64,000 nucleotides of DNA from Eretmocerus hayati (Eukaryota; Arthropoda; Insecta; Hymenoptera; Aphelinidae): contig CM056742.1 of NCBI GenBank assembly GCA_029851415.1, positions 55,530,954 through 55,594,953 of the forward strand, written 5' to 3'. The position numbers were made by a program, and so were the translations under genes. Within the stretch, counting starts at the first letter, position 1, and every line of letters starts with the position of its first letter. This document shows positions 24,001 through 34,844 of the stretch, piece by piece. Below the pieces are notes generated by a model, which was not told the origin of the DNA, made no database searches, and saw only the letters and a list, made by a program, of their open reading frames with translations.

Positions 24001-25500
24001 TCAGACGGGTAAACACGGGGATCCACTGCCCCGCCTATCTCGCAAAGTTCGAGCCACACGGGTTGTGAACGGGCAGACGGGTAGATACGGGCAATCTTCC
24101 GTCTTGGATTCGGCTCCATCCCAATCTTACGGGTCGTGGACGGGCAGACGGGTAGATACGGGGATTCACTTCCTCGTCTATCTCGCAGAATTCGAGCCAC
24201 ACGGGTCGTGAACGGGCAGACGGGTAGACACGGGGATTCACTCCCCCGCCTATCTTAGAAAATTCGAGCCACACGGGTTGTGAACGGGCAGACGGGTAGA
24301 CACGGGGATTCACTCCCCTGCCTATCTCGCAAAACTCGAGCCACACGGGTCATGAACGGGCAGACGGGTAAACACGGGGATTCCCTGCCCCGCTCATCTC
24401 GCAAAGTTCGAGCCACACGGGTTGTGAACGGGCAGACGGGTAGATACGGCCAATCTCCTGTCTTGGATTCGGCTTCATCCCAATCTTACGGGTCGTGGAC
24501 GGGCAGACGGGTAGATACGGGGATTCACTCCCTCGTCTATCTCGCAGAATTCGAGCCACACGGGTTGTGAACGGGCAGACGGGTAGATACGGGCAATCAC
24601 CTGTCTTCGATTTGGCTCCATTCTGGTTTCACGGGTAGAGAACGGGCTGACGGGTGGACACGGGTATGCACTCCCCTACCTCCTGACAAGATTCGAGGCA
24701 CACGGGTCGTGAACGGGCAGACGGTCGGACACGGGGATTCACTCCCCCGCCTTTCTCGCAAAATTCGAGCTACACGGGCTGTGAACGGGCAGACGGGTAG
24801 ATACGGGCAATCACCTGTCTTCAATGTGGATCCAATCTGGTTTTACGGGTAGAGAACGGGCAGACGAGTAGACACGGGTATCAACTCCCCTACTTATCTC
24901 GCAAGATCCAATTCTCACGGGTTGTGAACGGGCAGACGGGTAAATACGGGCAATCATCCGTCTTTGATTCGGCTTCATCCCAGTCACACGGGCTGTGAAC
25001 GGGCAGACGGGTAGATATGGGCAATCACCTGTCTTCAATTTGGCTACAATCTGGTTTTACGGGTAGGGAACGGGCAGACGGGTAGACACGGGTAATCACT
25101 CCCCTACGTATCTCGCAAGATCCGAGTCCTACGGGTTGTGAACGGGCAGACGGGTAGACACGGGTCACCACCCCTATTTCCATCCCCAGTGTCGAAGTCG
25201 CACGTGTAGAAACGGGAAAAACTACGAGTGAACTACATTCACGGGAAGCCACGGGTGGTGAGGTTGCAGCTAAACGCTGCCTAATCATCCGTCTTTGATC
25301 CGGCTTCATCCCAGTCACACGGGCATTGAACGGGCAGACGGGTAGATACGGGCAATCACCTGTCTTCAATTCGGCTACAATCTGGTTTTACGGGTAGAGA
25401 ACGGGCAGACGGGTAGACACGGGTAATCACTCCCCTACGTATCTCGCAAGATCCGAGTCCTACGAGTTGTGAACGGGCAGACGGGTAGACCCGGGTCACC
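21060..25500 (-). repeat. Right-arm tandem array, ~71-bp monomers (~62 units)
   Basis: This is the same monomer family as the left arm, in inverse orientation (core GTGAACGGGCAGACGGGTA). It is about twice as long. Much of the difference comes from a tandem duplication of a ~1071-bp block (about 21795-22865 and 22866-23936), equal to about 15 monomers and nearly identical between copies. Confidence 0.93.
25165..25285 (-). repeat. Internal copy of the Foldback terminal domain
   Basis: The block with CCCCTATTTCCATCCCCAGT, GTCGAAGTCGCAC and GAACTACATTCACGGGAAGC is a second, partial copy of the domain normally found once next to the terminus (25495-25600 on this side, 10400-10500 on the left). 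It ends abruptly in GCTGCCTAATCATCCGTC, returning to monomer sequence. Confidence 0.8.
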
Positions 25501-25759
25501 TCCCCTATTTCCATCCCCAATGTCGAAGTCGCACGGGTAGAAACGGGAAAAACTACGAGTGAACTACATTCACGGGAAGCCACGGGTTGTGAGCTTGCAG
25601 CTGAACGGGGTGGCACGGGTGCCATCCGTGCGCCGCCCGTTGAGCTTGCATAGCGCACAAAAACCAGCACGGGCAGCTTACGGGAACGCACGTATATTAC
25701 CCGATTCCCATCTATTTTACACGGGTTCCCGTACGTGAGCGCTGCCTATATCCACTTTC

Positions 25760-25768
25760 TTTCTCTAT
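25760..25768. repeat. 9-bp target-site duplication, right copy
   Basis: TTTCTCTAT lies immediately after the right terminus (…ATCCACTTTC) and equals 10229-10237. Confidence 0.9.
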
Positions 25769-26040
25769 GATAAGTTCAGTAGTTTATTCAATATGATGTT
25801 ACAAGCAGTGGCTCAGTAAGCACTAAGTTCCACCATTGGAAGCATGTCTTCTATACTACCGCATATGTCCTATTTAATATGAATATGAGCAGGCACACAG
25901 AATAGAAGCGCTGACCGCTGATCATCTTTTTATCATCGTAAGAGGAAATGCAGTTTCCTATTCTGCAAGCTTCCATACACTTTATTATACTTCACTCAAG
26001 CACCTGTCGAGTATGCATTCTACATTTGCAATACATTACA
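25769..26040 (-). repeat. 5' LTR of gypsy element A, outer fragment
   Basis: With 10204-10237 this makes an LTR of about 306 bp with inverted termini TGTAATGTAT and ATACATTACA. Its transcription direction is minus. The fragment is non-coding. Its outer border is followed by the leader of another element of the same kind, so element A appears to have inserted into element B. Confidence 0.72.
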
Positions 26041-26107
26041 GTATCCTCGTCGGATGTCTGTACTGCTTATCCTCGTCGGATTGGCTTCCTTTTATCCTCG
26101 TCGCCAA
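26041..26107 (-). promoter_or_regulatory. Leader and PBS of gypsy element B
   Basis: On the minus strand the sequence reads TTGGCGACGAGGATAAAAGG followed by two PBS-like copies (CCGACGAGGATAA and CCGACGAGGATAC) within 67 bp. The same layout, with different spacing, follows LTR A. It identifies a related element interrupted by element A. Confidence 0.65.
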
Positions 26108-26458
26108 TGTGGTATTTGTGGAGAAGGTGTGAAGAACTTGATGAGATCGGCGTCTAAGTACTTTATTAATTATTGAGATACAAGAAACACGGAGCCGTAT
26201 GTATGTCTTGCCGGTCGTGTGCCGTCTAACTGGTTATACAGTGGGTGCGTCTTTTATACTCTGTGATGTACCAGCTCGTACTTGGCTGTACCTGGCTGTA
26301 CCAGTCCTTGCTTCTTACAAACTCCTTTCACCAGACTTCAAACTACCATATATGGCTCGATGCTTATTCGCTATAAATATACTGTGAAGGTCTTTCTTGC
26401 ATTCCTTTCACTGCGTGTTATCTTTACTCTGACGTGTAACTATTCGCAATACACTACA
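26108..26458 (-). repeat. LTR of gypsy element B (approximate borders)
   Basis: The segment begins TGTGGTAT beside the PBS and probably ends at CGCAATACACTACA, resembling the end of LTR A (TTGCAATACATTACA). On the minus strand a TATA-like GTATAAAAGACGC lies at about 26245-26257, and GTATAACCAGTTAGACG follows downstream. The outer border is inferred from similarity to LTR A and is not proven. No coding sequence of element B remains in the window. Confidence 0.5.
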
Positions 26459-27004
26459 AAGAAAAAACAGGCAGTGACAAAACCATGTTGCAATAGTCAT
26501 GAGAAATACAATCAACCAATTCTTGCCCTTCGAGTTCTCTCAATATGATATGGAATTGAACTCACGCATACTGTGATCGAAAACTCGAGGCAAATCTTCC
26601 ACGTCAATTACCATCACATTGAATAACAGTCCTTCTTTTGGAATTGGATATCTTTCTCCCTATTGAGTACAGGCGCTTAAGCTTGCTTACGTAATAATGG
26701 TAGCACACACAACAGTCATAGACTTTCCGAGAAGCATATCAACGTATTTGTAAGAAGGAGAGCTCTTGGGAAGTTAATCGAAAGCCAGTGCCACAGCATC
26801 GCTCCCGTGAAGCTATCGGAGGCTAGCAAGGAATTTCCGGGGAGTATTTCTGAGAACTCCATGGGAATTACTCGTAGGCCCCTAGGGTGTATAGTTACCT
26901 ATGAGGAATCGAAGTGAGCTGGGAATTTGACGGCTTCCTGGGAATTCTCCGGGGGCTCTCACGAAAGCTTTATGAGAGTTTTTTGAGGTACTCGTCGACA
27001 ATTC
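26459..27004. other. No gene seen; GGGAATT-rich degenerate repeats near the end
   Basis: Bases ~26820-26980 contain repeated GGGAATT-type blocks (AAGGAATTTCCGGGG, ATGGGAATTACTC, TGGGAATTTGACGG, TGGGAATTCTCCGGGGG), suggestive of a worn tandem repeat. Nothing else is recognisable. Confidence 0.4.
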
Positions 27005-29731
27005 TGAGGCAGCTGTAAACCGTCTGATTACTCAAGAACAACTTCCTGTGAATTATCCACACAGTATGAACGCTTTGGGAGACTTTCTTATACTAAAACG
27101 GATCAAAAACGTAGAAGTAAGAATTTGACTCAAGATTTCAATATTCTCAAGGATGCTCCAGCATTGGGTATCGTACCAAGCATGGGGCCCCGCGCGCAGG
27201 TAGCAGGCCCTTTCTCCTTCCACTACACTCCTGACGCTAGGTATAGGTATACTCTTAATGCAAGCCACTGTGCGTCGCATCGCTGTTCTACGCCACTGCG
27301 CGTCGAAATACCACATTTGTTTACTTTCACTCGAATTTTTCACATATTTGGTCGGCAACCTATAAACTACTATACATAAATCTCATCAACAATGCGTGAT
27401 TTGCACTGCTCTAGTTTTTCATGTAGCAAACACGGGGAATCAGCATGATATAGCATATAAAAGGGTCGCTTGAGGATTCATGCCCATAAGACGCCATGCT
27501 TTACCTCGATTTTTCAAGAATTTTTCCCTCGAAAATGAAGTCGGCAACATAACTTTTGGAAAATACCTTACGATCAACTGTGATTCCAGCTACAAGGTAG
27601 TATTTTTTTCGTGTCTCAATAACGGGATTCACTCGGACGCTGGAGCCTCCTTGAACATTCAAAAAATATAGTGTGAGTTCACAACTCACACTATCAATGG
27701 TTACTCCATCTCAATCGATGAGGGGGATCTCAAATTATCTGTACTTGCTTTAGAAATGTGCCTCTGTACGATCTCTGAGGATTATTAACATCCCTCGCTG
27801 GCGGGGAGGAATGATTGAATCACGGGATATTCTGATTCTCAGAGAGCGTGGTCTTGCATCTTAGATCGAGCCTTAAGAGAGAAAGAAATGTTTGTTCCCA
27901 CAGATCGTACAAGAGATTCATTTCAGCAACAATTCCAAGTCATTTGCGACTACCCCGTCTGATAGGCCAGTGAGTGGAACGTTGGTTCTTGAAAGAAATA
28001 GTAGTAGATGTTCCTATTCTTTTTCTGGTGAAGGGTACCATATAGAATACTAAAACATGAGATGGAACAACTTTTGGCCATGGCAAAAAATTACAACAAC
28101 AAAATAGTGAAAATTCAAGCTCTCTTCCCACTATTTTACGTGCAGAGTGATTCTGGATGACATATTATATCGTTTATTTCTCGACCTGTTGTACCTAGTT
28201 CAATTCTCTACGAATTGAGGAAGAGAAACATCTCTATCGTTTTCCCAACCATCGGTATTTAGCAAGAAAGGAAAAGCTAAGTCGAATTCCACCCCTACCT
28301 GTAACCCCACGGGGAATGCATGTTAATGTATCATCCTGTCAGTCCTAGGATATATGTATTTTATGCTCCACAATATCCATACCAAAATTCATACAGATCG
28401 GTCCATTAACAGCGGAGCTCTTGCAATTTGTTCATAAAAATGAATCAATTTTGCCATAACTACCAGAACGCTACATGACCAGATAGAGGAAAATTCAGAA
28501 TCAGGGACCTTTTTGAAACCCTCAACAACAAAAATCAACATATTTTTTATTGATTGTACTCAGCCCCAGGTGCAATCGCTTATAATTTTCGGACTTGCGA
28601 CATTTTTTCGCGCACAGGGTCTCGGAGAGTCAACAAATCGGAAAAATTCTTCTTGACTCTTGTAGTCCTAATTTTATCCTGGATTCGAGAAAAAAACATT
28701 GTCCTAGGACGTTCTGGGCCCGTGACCGTTTTTTTTCTTTTGAATCATTGTCCGTAGATAATGGGACCTGGAAGACTGTCTCTTGATATGGAGGAGACTC
28801 GAAAATTCAATAAAGAAATTAATGGAAATACGTATCTGGACCCTTTTTTCCACTGTTGTTGTTAGCAGTTGTGACGGCGGGGAGGGGGGTACTTCCTCTC
28901 GGTGCGCCGCAGTACCGCCAGAAAATGGAGTGGACTCTTCAAAGTCGAGCGCGTTGAAAAATTTCGTAATATCTCGGCTTCGACACAACCTTTCTCTTTC
29001 ATTTTTTCTTAAGAGGGGGTAATCCGTCAGAAAGAACATGATGCCGTATGTTTCAGGTGAATTGGCTAGATTTTTGAATGTTCAAGGAGGCTCCAGCGTC
29101 CGAGTGAATCCCGTTATTGAGACACGAAAAAATACTACCTTCTAGCTGGAATCACAGTTGATCGTAAGGTATTTTTCAAAAGTTATGTTGCCGACTTCAT
29201 TTTCGAGGGAAAAATCCTTGGAAAATCGAGGTATAGCATGGCGTCTTATGGTCATGAATCCTCAAGTGACCCTTTTATATGCTATATCTCGCTAATTTCC
29301 CGTGTTTGCTACATGAAAAACCAGGGCAGTGCAAATCACGTATTGCTGATGAGATTTATGTATAGTAGTTCATAAGTTGCCGACCAAATATGTGCAAAAA
29401 TTCGAGTGAGAGTAGAAAAATGTAGTATTTCGACGCGCAGCAGCGTAGAACAGCGATGCGACGCACAGTGGCTTGCATTAAGAGTATACCTATATCTAGC
29501 GTCAGGAGTGTAGTGGAAGGAGAAAGAGCCTGCTACCTGCGCGCGGGGCCCCATGCTTGGTACGATACCCAATGCTGGAGCATCCTCAAGAATATTGAAA
29601 TCTTAAGTCAAATTCTTACTTCTACGTTTCTGATCCGTTTTAGTATTAGAAAGTCTCCCAAAGCGTTCATACTGTGTGGATAATTCACAGGAAGTTGTTC
29701 TTGAGTAATCAGACGGTTTACAGCTGCCTCA
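27005..29731. mobile_element. DNA element with ~660-bp terminal inverted repeats
   Basis: Bases 27005-27666 and 29071-29731 are close inverted copies; both outer ends read TGAGGCAGCTGTAAACCG. An 80-100 codon frame (VVEGERACYLRAGPHAWYD) is kept in both arms simply because the arms are copies. The 1.4-kb centre has no recognisable transposase. I could not find a convincing target duplication, so the borders may be off by a few bases. Superfamily unknown. Confidence 0.8.
27668..27694. repeat. Perfect 12-bp hairpin at inner edge of left arm
   Basis: ATAGTGTGAGTT, a 3-base loop CAC, and AACTCACACTAT form a perfect stem. It lies 2 bp inside the inner limit of the left terminal inverted repeat and has no counterpart beside the right arm. 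Confidence 0.85.
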
Positions 29732-30028
29732 AAATCGAGACTGCTCCTCTTTTCGAATCAAGCAAGTAATTGTCTGGTCCCGTAATAACTCTTCAATTGC
29801 ATTGCAAAGAGCATTCCTCAAGAGATCAAATGAATGTAGAATATGAAACGACAGATATTTGACATATACTGTAATATACAACTATGTGCGTCCGTCAATA
29901 TATGTTCTGATGTAGTCCATGCTCGTGGCTTGGATGAATCGCATACGTGCGAAAATTGAATGTGTGAGTTTCCGTGATACGCGCCACAATGCCGCGTAGC
30001 TTCCGTTCATATTTGTATTCTCGGTCTT
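29732..30028. other. No recognisable feature
   Basis: This is single-copy-looking sequence between the terminal-inverted-repeat element and the unidentified coding region. I see no motif in it. Confidence 0.4.
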
Positions 30029-30591
30029 ATGAGAGTGAGGGAACTCACTAGACCTGTAAGTTACGACAAGCTCTTGGCTATTATCATGATATCAGTTTGT
30101 TCACTCTATACAAACATCATTTTCACGTGGCTATTCGAACACCACCAAAACAGATTGACCGACTTATTGATAGACAAGTCCTTCGATCCTGAAACCTTCC
30201 CTTTCCGCATTCAAGTCCGTGAATGGAAGTGTAGGTTCATGTTTCTCCTTGAAACGGGAAAAATCCATATCTGACATTCATCACTTACAAAAAAAGTTAC
30301 ACAACGAATGTTGGCACCTTAAGCTTCTCGGAGACTCTGGACTTACATAGTCTTCTGAGTCATTTGGACCAATCGCTCAAGCTTCTAGATGGAAAGGACA
30401 GCTTGGGATTGTGGTCCGAACAAATCGGCGAGTCTACTCATCCAGAATTCCTCAAATTTTGGAACCGAAGAAAAGTTAGTGAAATCAACGACGCTTACGC
30501 CCAGATATTGAAGGATGCTACTATAGAGTTTCCATCCCTCCATATGTATTTGTACGTATTATTCCTCGACGAACGTGATTATGGCAAATAG
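30029..30591 (+). pseudogene. Unidentified coding region, probably one ORF with a 1-base frameshift
   Basis: I do not recognise this protein. A first frame (30029-30274, 81 codons, ATG start) includes a hydrophobic stretch (LLAIIMISVCSLYTNIIF) and FPFRIQVREWKCRFMFLLETG. A second frame is open from 30253 to 30591 and includes YLTFITYKKSYTTNVGTLSF, LWSEQIGESTHPEFLKFWNR and YLYVLFLDERDYGK. The two overlap at an A-run (GGGAAAAATCC); a 1-base shift there would make one continuous chain of about 185 residues. The composition looks protein-like, unlike the surrounding shadow frames. It could be a decayed gene of another mobile element or a host-gene fragment. Confidence 0.4.
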
Positions 30592-30625
30592 ATTGAATCT
30601 GTTCCGTATTTGGCAGGTTTTTCTT

Positions 30626-30628
<3 letters not shown>

Positions 30629-30716
<88 letters not shown>
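30629..30716. repeat. (TC)n microsatellite at the 3' end of the R1-clade element
   Basis: This is an uninterrupted TC run of about 88 bp. It directly abuts the A-rich tail of the minus-strand R1-clade element, whose sense strand therefore continues into (GA)n. Confidence 0.95.
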
Positions 30717-30719
<3 letters not shown>

Positions 30720-30728
30720 ATTTTTTTT

Positions 30729-31170
30729 AAAGTGGGATATAAGGAAAAATCTGATGACAGGACATCCCTATTGGATGTCCCACCGGCAGACCATGAGCGC
30801 TTTCATTTTGCCCGGCCGGTGAACCGGATGAGCATGAATCCAGCGCCCGTGTGCCCTGGGGGCTAAAACCTTCTGCTCTCAGCCCTACAGTGTTGGCAAG
30901 CCATCACTGCAGAACAGGGGGCAGCTAACCACTATCTAACCAACCCACCTCGGAACCGCGTTAGCATTACTTCAGGGTGGGAGGCGTATCGCGCTCAGGA
31001 TCGAAAGACTCTCTTTTCTCACGACTCGCAGGTGTTGTTGCTCCTCCTTCGATCTTTTCCTACTCTTTTTTCTTCGATCTTCTCTCTTCTTTCTTCTTCC
31101 TCCTTTCTTCCCTCTTCAGTTCATCATATTCCTACTGGGATAATTTGGACCTCTTCTGTTTGAATCGGCA
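30729..31170 (-). other. 3' UTR of the R1-clade element
   Basis: This non-coding stretch lies between the ORF stop near 31174 and the A-rich tail. It is GC-rich around 30780-30960 and pyrimidine-rich on the plus strand around 31060-31130. No separate feature is recognised. Confidence 0.6.
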
Positions 31171-31173
31171 GAC

Positions 31174-32392
31174 TCACTGTGATTCGCCTGCTTCGAGGCG
31201 CCTCACTTCCCTTTCTTTCTCCTCCTTACGGGTCATCACCAGCTTAATGTATCCGGTGACTCTATCCCTTGTCTCCTGGTTGCGGAGCAAATACGGGACG
31301 AGGTTCTCAGGTGTTAGTTGAGCACCCAGCCATTCATCCAACTCGGCGCGCTCCCTTCGGGTGTCGTTGCACGTGAACATGGCGTGTACAGCGTCATCCC
31401 AGTTGTCCCCGCATGACTGACATGCCGGGGATGTCCTCTTCTTGAACCGGGTCAGGTAGACACCGAAGCATCCGTGATCACTCAGTGCCTGCGTCGTCTA
31501 CTAGTCCATCTCTCCGTGGGAACGTTTCGCCCACTTGGCTACATCACGGATCAACCGGTGCGTCCATCTGCCATTCGCAAATGGCGAATCCCACTCAGTT
31601 GGCCACTGTTCGAGGGTGGTCTCCCTCTCGTTGTCGTGGATGATCTCCTTCATTGTCGGAGTCAGCACTCGTTCGGTTCCGATCACTTTCTGGCGGTCCC
31701 AGTTCCTCACTCGCTCCGCGAAGAGCACGTGGGTGGGCGGAGTACTCGCCAATACGTAAGCCGCATCTCCTGACATGGTGCGATAGGCACGGATACTCCT
31801 CAGGGCCGCTCTCCGGTGGACAGGCCCCATTCTCTTCTCGATGATGGTCTCCTCTACTCTCTTTCCCCACACGGGTGCATCGTACAGCATGATGGAGGTG
31901 GTGACGGTGTTGAGAAGTGCGCGCCTCTTTTCCTTGGGTCTTCCGGTGTTAGGCATGAGCCGCTGGAGCGCCGCACCGACCCTGCTCGCCTTCTGGGCGG
32001 CCTCCTCGATGTGCTTCTTGAATGACCACTTGTCGTCAAGCCATACGCCGAGGTATCTCAGCTCTGTCTTGCGTGGGATCTCTTACCCGTTGATGTAAAA
32101 CCAGGGTAAGGCAAACTTCCTGCATCTTGTGACCACGATTGCTTCGCACTTCTTGACAGCAAGCTCCAGAAGCCTGCTGATCATCCACTCGTAGACTCGG
32201 GCCAGCGCCTCGTTTGCGCGTCTACCCAAGAGTTCTTTTTTGTCGGCCCAGACTATGAGTCCCGCGTCGTCCGCAAGAGCCACGATTATCACTCCTTCTG
32301 GCAGTTCGATAGACAGTAAGCTGTCGTACTGGGTGTTCCAGTTGAACGGCCCGGAAACCGATCCCTGTCGGATTCCGGCGGACAGTACCTGA
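31174..32392 (-). pseudogene. R1-clade RT, 3' part (palm to C-terminal zinc motif)
   Basis: On the minus strand the frame runs through LSAGIRQGSVSGPFN, VALADDAGLIV (motif C, with Leu-Ala before the two Asp), ELRYLGVWLDD, LYDAPVW and RRAALRSIRAYRTMSGDAA. It ends with CQSCGDNWDDAVHAMFTC, a C-x2-C-x7-H-x4-C motif of R1-clade RTs, and a charged tail. In-frame stops occur after WFYING (TAA near 32085) and as two adjacent TAG codons at about 31498-31503, just before TTQALSDHGCF. The continuous frame with three nonsense codons indicates fairly recent inactivation. Confidence 0.85.
32385..32392. repeat. 8-bp target duplication of the hAT element, left copy
   Basis: GTACCTGA adjoins the left hAT terminus (GGGTGTCCACT). 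The right copy at 38838-38845 is GTACCCGA, one mismatch. Eight bases is the duplication length of hAT transposons. Confidence 0.85.
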
Positions 32393-33407
32393 GGGTGTCC
32401 ACTTGTCTGGAAAATTCTGGGAAATCTGGAAATTCAGGGAATTCAATCTAAGCCTCTCGCAAGTCTGGAAACTCAGGGAATTGAAACGATTTTAGGATAT
32501 AATCATCGGGGTTTTCTCTCGCGATGTTACTTCCGCGTACGAGCTTTGCGCTGATTCGAATTCAAGCTGCATTCACACTTATGTTTCCCAACGCGGCTTG
32601 AAGAGAGCTGCGCTGCGATTGGTCGATCAACTGGTTTTCTATGGCGCTCGACGGCGAAGACACACATGTGGACTGACCTTGATAGATTTAGTGTGTCTCG
32701 ACGATGCCGGCGTGGCGAGCACATCATGTTATCATTCGAAGCTCGCGGCTCTTTGTTTACTGCTCCGATTCAGTTCCCAAAACCGTGAATTGTATTCGTT
32801 TTTGAATCTAAATAACGCGAATCTGGTTGATATCTGATCTTGGCAGGTGTTGTCAGTGGATTATATGAGTGGTGGGCGAATCTTCGGATGTAAAATCAGA
32901 TTCAAAATAGGTGCTCCGACGTTTTTGCATACGAACTTTAAGACACCATAGTGCACCGATTCGTTCAAGCTCAGATCATCGACGAGAGGAGAACCGTTTC
33001 GCAATCTGACTATTTTTCGGATGTGATCGGATCTGAATTACAGAATTTGTTCTTCGACGCCGTATCATTCTGTGTGCAAGGTGAAACCAGAACAGGTAAG
33101 ATGATTTTATTTGAGAAGAAATTTTGGTATTGCTCATTCTAGATAACTTTCGGGACAGTGTTGTGACTCGTGAATTGGGTGTTCGAGCAACCGTGTCCTC
33201 TTCTGTTCTTATGAGTCAGTGACAATAGAATGCATAAATTGATTCGCGATCCGAAGATTTTCGTGCATTGAATTCTTATATACAGATCATTCGCCCATGT
33301 TGTGAATACACGCAACGCGAATATTTATCGACTCTTTCAAAGCCGTTGCACACTTTCGTTTATGCCGGCTGATTCCCGAGAATTCTTGACGCAGTGCAGC
33401 TCGTTGA
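32393..33407. other. hAT 5' non-coding region
   Basis: After the terminal GGGTGTCCACT, repeats of a TCTGGAAATTCAGGGAATT-like block fill the first ~100 bp and recur in inverse orientation at 38790-38815. They are probable transposase-binding sequences. The remaining ~900 bp holds no recognised gene and may include untranslated leader of the transposase. Confidence 0.6.
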
Positions 33408-34675
33408 AGCTGACCAATTCCATGAAAGATCAGACAGTCGAAAATTGCTCAAGTCTCAAATCTCTTCCAGGATGGAATATATGTTTCTTGGGACAAATTA
33501 ACGAGACACGTATTTTTGCGTTTCGTCCTATCATGCTCTGACTCGAAGTTATCGAATTTTTTTTATTCAATGGGCATTTCGTGAAATTAGAAAGTTTGAT
33601 CGATATAGATGCAATTATCCGTGTGTAATGGCCTTCGTCGAGATAAGACTTGTTCAGGGGGGTCGAGTGAGTTATATTGCACCAGAAAATCTTGGTACAG
33701 AAACACAATTAGTGAGCAGGATCCACAGAAATTGATTTTGGCCGGAATCGAGGGAAGTTGATTAACTCAAGATAATCATCCTCAATTTTGATGGGGAATT
33801 TTCTGTGAACTCGTTGAAACATGAGGAGCAAAATGTATTCAGTCCGGTTTGCGCGACTTAGCGCAGAGTGGCGCTCAAGACCATTTTCTGGATTTAATCG
33901 TTGAAACTTCCTTTTCATGATCGTTCGAACAGATTGAGTTCGTAAAGAGTCAGTGGAGTGCTCCGTCGATATTTGGACGCTTATATCCACGCCAATGGCT
34001 GTTGAAGACTGATTTTCTCATTTCTCATTGCATTCATCCTATCTGAATGACAGGATATACTCCACGTCATACTTGTGTCGAATAATAACACAAGTCTGAT
34101 ATCATAGATGAGTCAAACTTGAATTTGATAGCATCGAAGCATCATAGTATTACATTTACAATCTTGAAAAACAAGTTCTGACAATAAAATCCAGAAAATG
34201 ATCTTCAGCGCCACTCTGCGTCACGTCGCGCAAACCGGGCTGAGTGCATTTTGTTCTTCATGTTTCAACTAGTTTACAGAAATTTTCCCATCAAAATTGA
34301 GAATGATTATTTTGAGCTATTCAACTTTCCTCGATTCCGGCCAAAATCAATTACAGTGGATCTTGCTCACTAATTGTGTTCCTGTACCAAGATTTTCTGG
34401 TGCAATATAACTTACCTGACCCCCCTGAACAAGTCTTATCTCGCCGAAGGCCATTACACACGGAGAATCGCATCTATATCGATCAAAAGTTGCTAATTTC
34501 ACGGAATGCCCGTTGAATGAAGAAAATCCGATATCTTCGAGTCAAAGCATGATAGGGCAGAACGCAAAAATATGTGTCTCGTTAATTTGTCCTACGAAAC
34601 ATATATTTCATCCTGGGAGTGATTTGAGACTTGAGCAATTTTCGACTGTCTGATCTTACATGGAATTGGTCAGCT
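33408..34675. mobile_element. Inverted-repeat element nested in the hAT 5' region
   Basis: Arms ~33408-33925 and ~34160-34675 are inverted copies (outer end AGCTGACCAATTCCATG; inner landmarks GCAGAGTGGCGCT and TTTTCTGGATTT) around a ~235-bp loop. The arms differ by scattered substitutions and small indels, so the element is not very young. No coding potential. The target duplication is ambiguous. Confidence 0.8.
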
Positions 34676-34844
34676 GATTTTTCCGAATCGCGCGCAACGG
34701 CGCCAGATAATCTTGTTCGAAAATTCTCACGTTCGACGACGTGACTCTTTGTTGCCATCTAGTTCGTAGGCGTATGGTCTCTTAACGGTAAAACTTATTG
34801 GGAATCCATTTGGGAATTTTATTCTCACTCACCCTTTTTTCAGA
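34676..34844. other. hAT sequence upstream of the transposase start
   Basis: This short stretch leads to the transposase ATG at 34845 and is preceded by a pyrimidine-rich TCACTCACCCTTTTTTCAG at about 34826-34844. That looks like a splice acceptor, so a 5' exon further upstream is possible. Confidence 0.45.

Larger units (their letters stand above)
10238..25759. mobile_element. Giant Foldback-like DNA element (15.5 kb)
   Basis: The ends are inverted copies beginning GAAAGTGGATATAGGCAGCG, nearly identical for at least 120 bp, and flanked by a perfect 9-bp duplication (TTTCTCTAT). The arms are 10238-13689 (3.45 kb) and 20187-25759 (5.57 kb), and consist mostly of ~71-bp CCCGT-rich tandem monomers. 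Long terminal inverted repeats made of tandem units with 9-bp duplications are the hallmarks of Drosophila Foldback elements, which are linked to Mutator-like transposases through FB-NOF. No transposase is recognisable in the 6.5-kb centre, so this copy looks non-autonomous. It inserted into the 5' LTR of gypsy element A, whose halves flank it. Confidence 0.88.

Noticed and set aside
21060..25500. CRISPR-like appearance: conserved core alternating with variable stretches at regular ~71-bp spacing
   Set aside because: The genome is eukaryotic, the variable parts fall into a few recurring monomer types, not unique spacers, and the array forms a transposon arm with an inverted partner.
32420..33400. 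Possible host exon upstream of the hAT transposase
   Set aside because: Short frames only, no splice-supported continuation that I could follow, and the position is inside the transposon.
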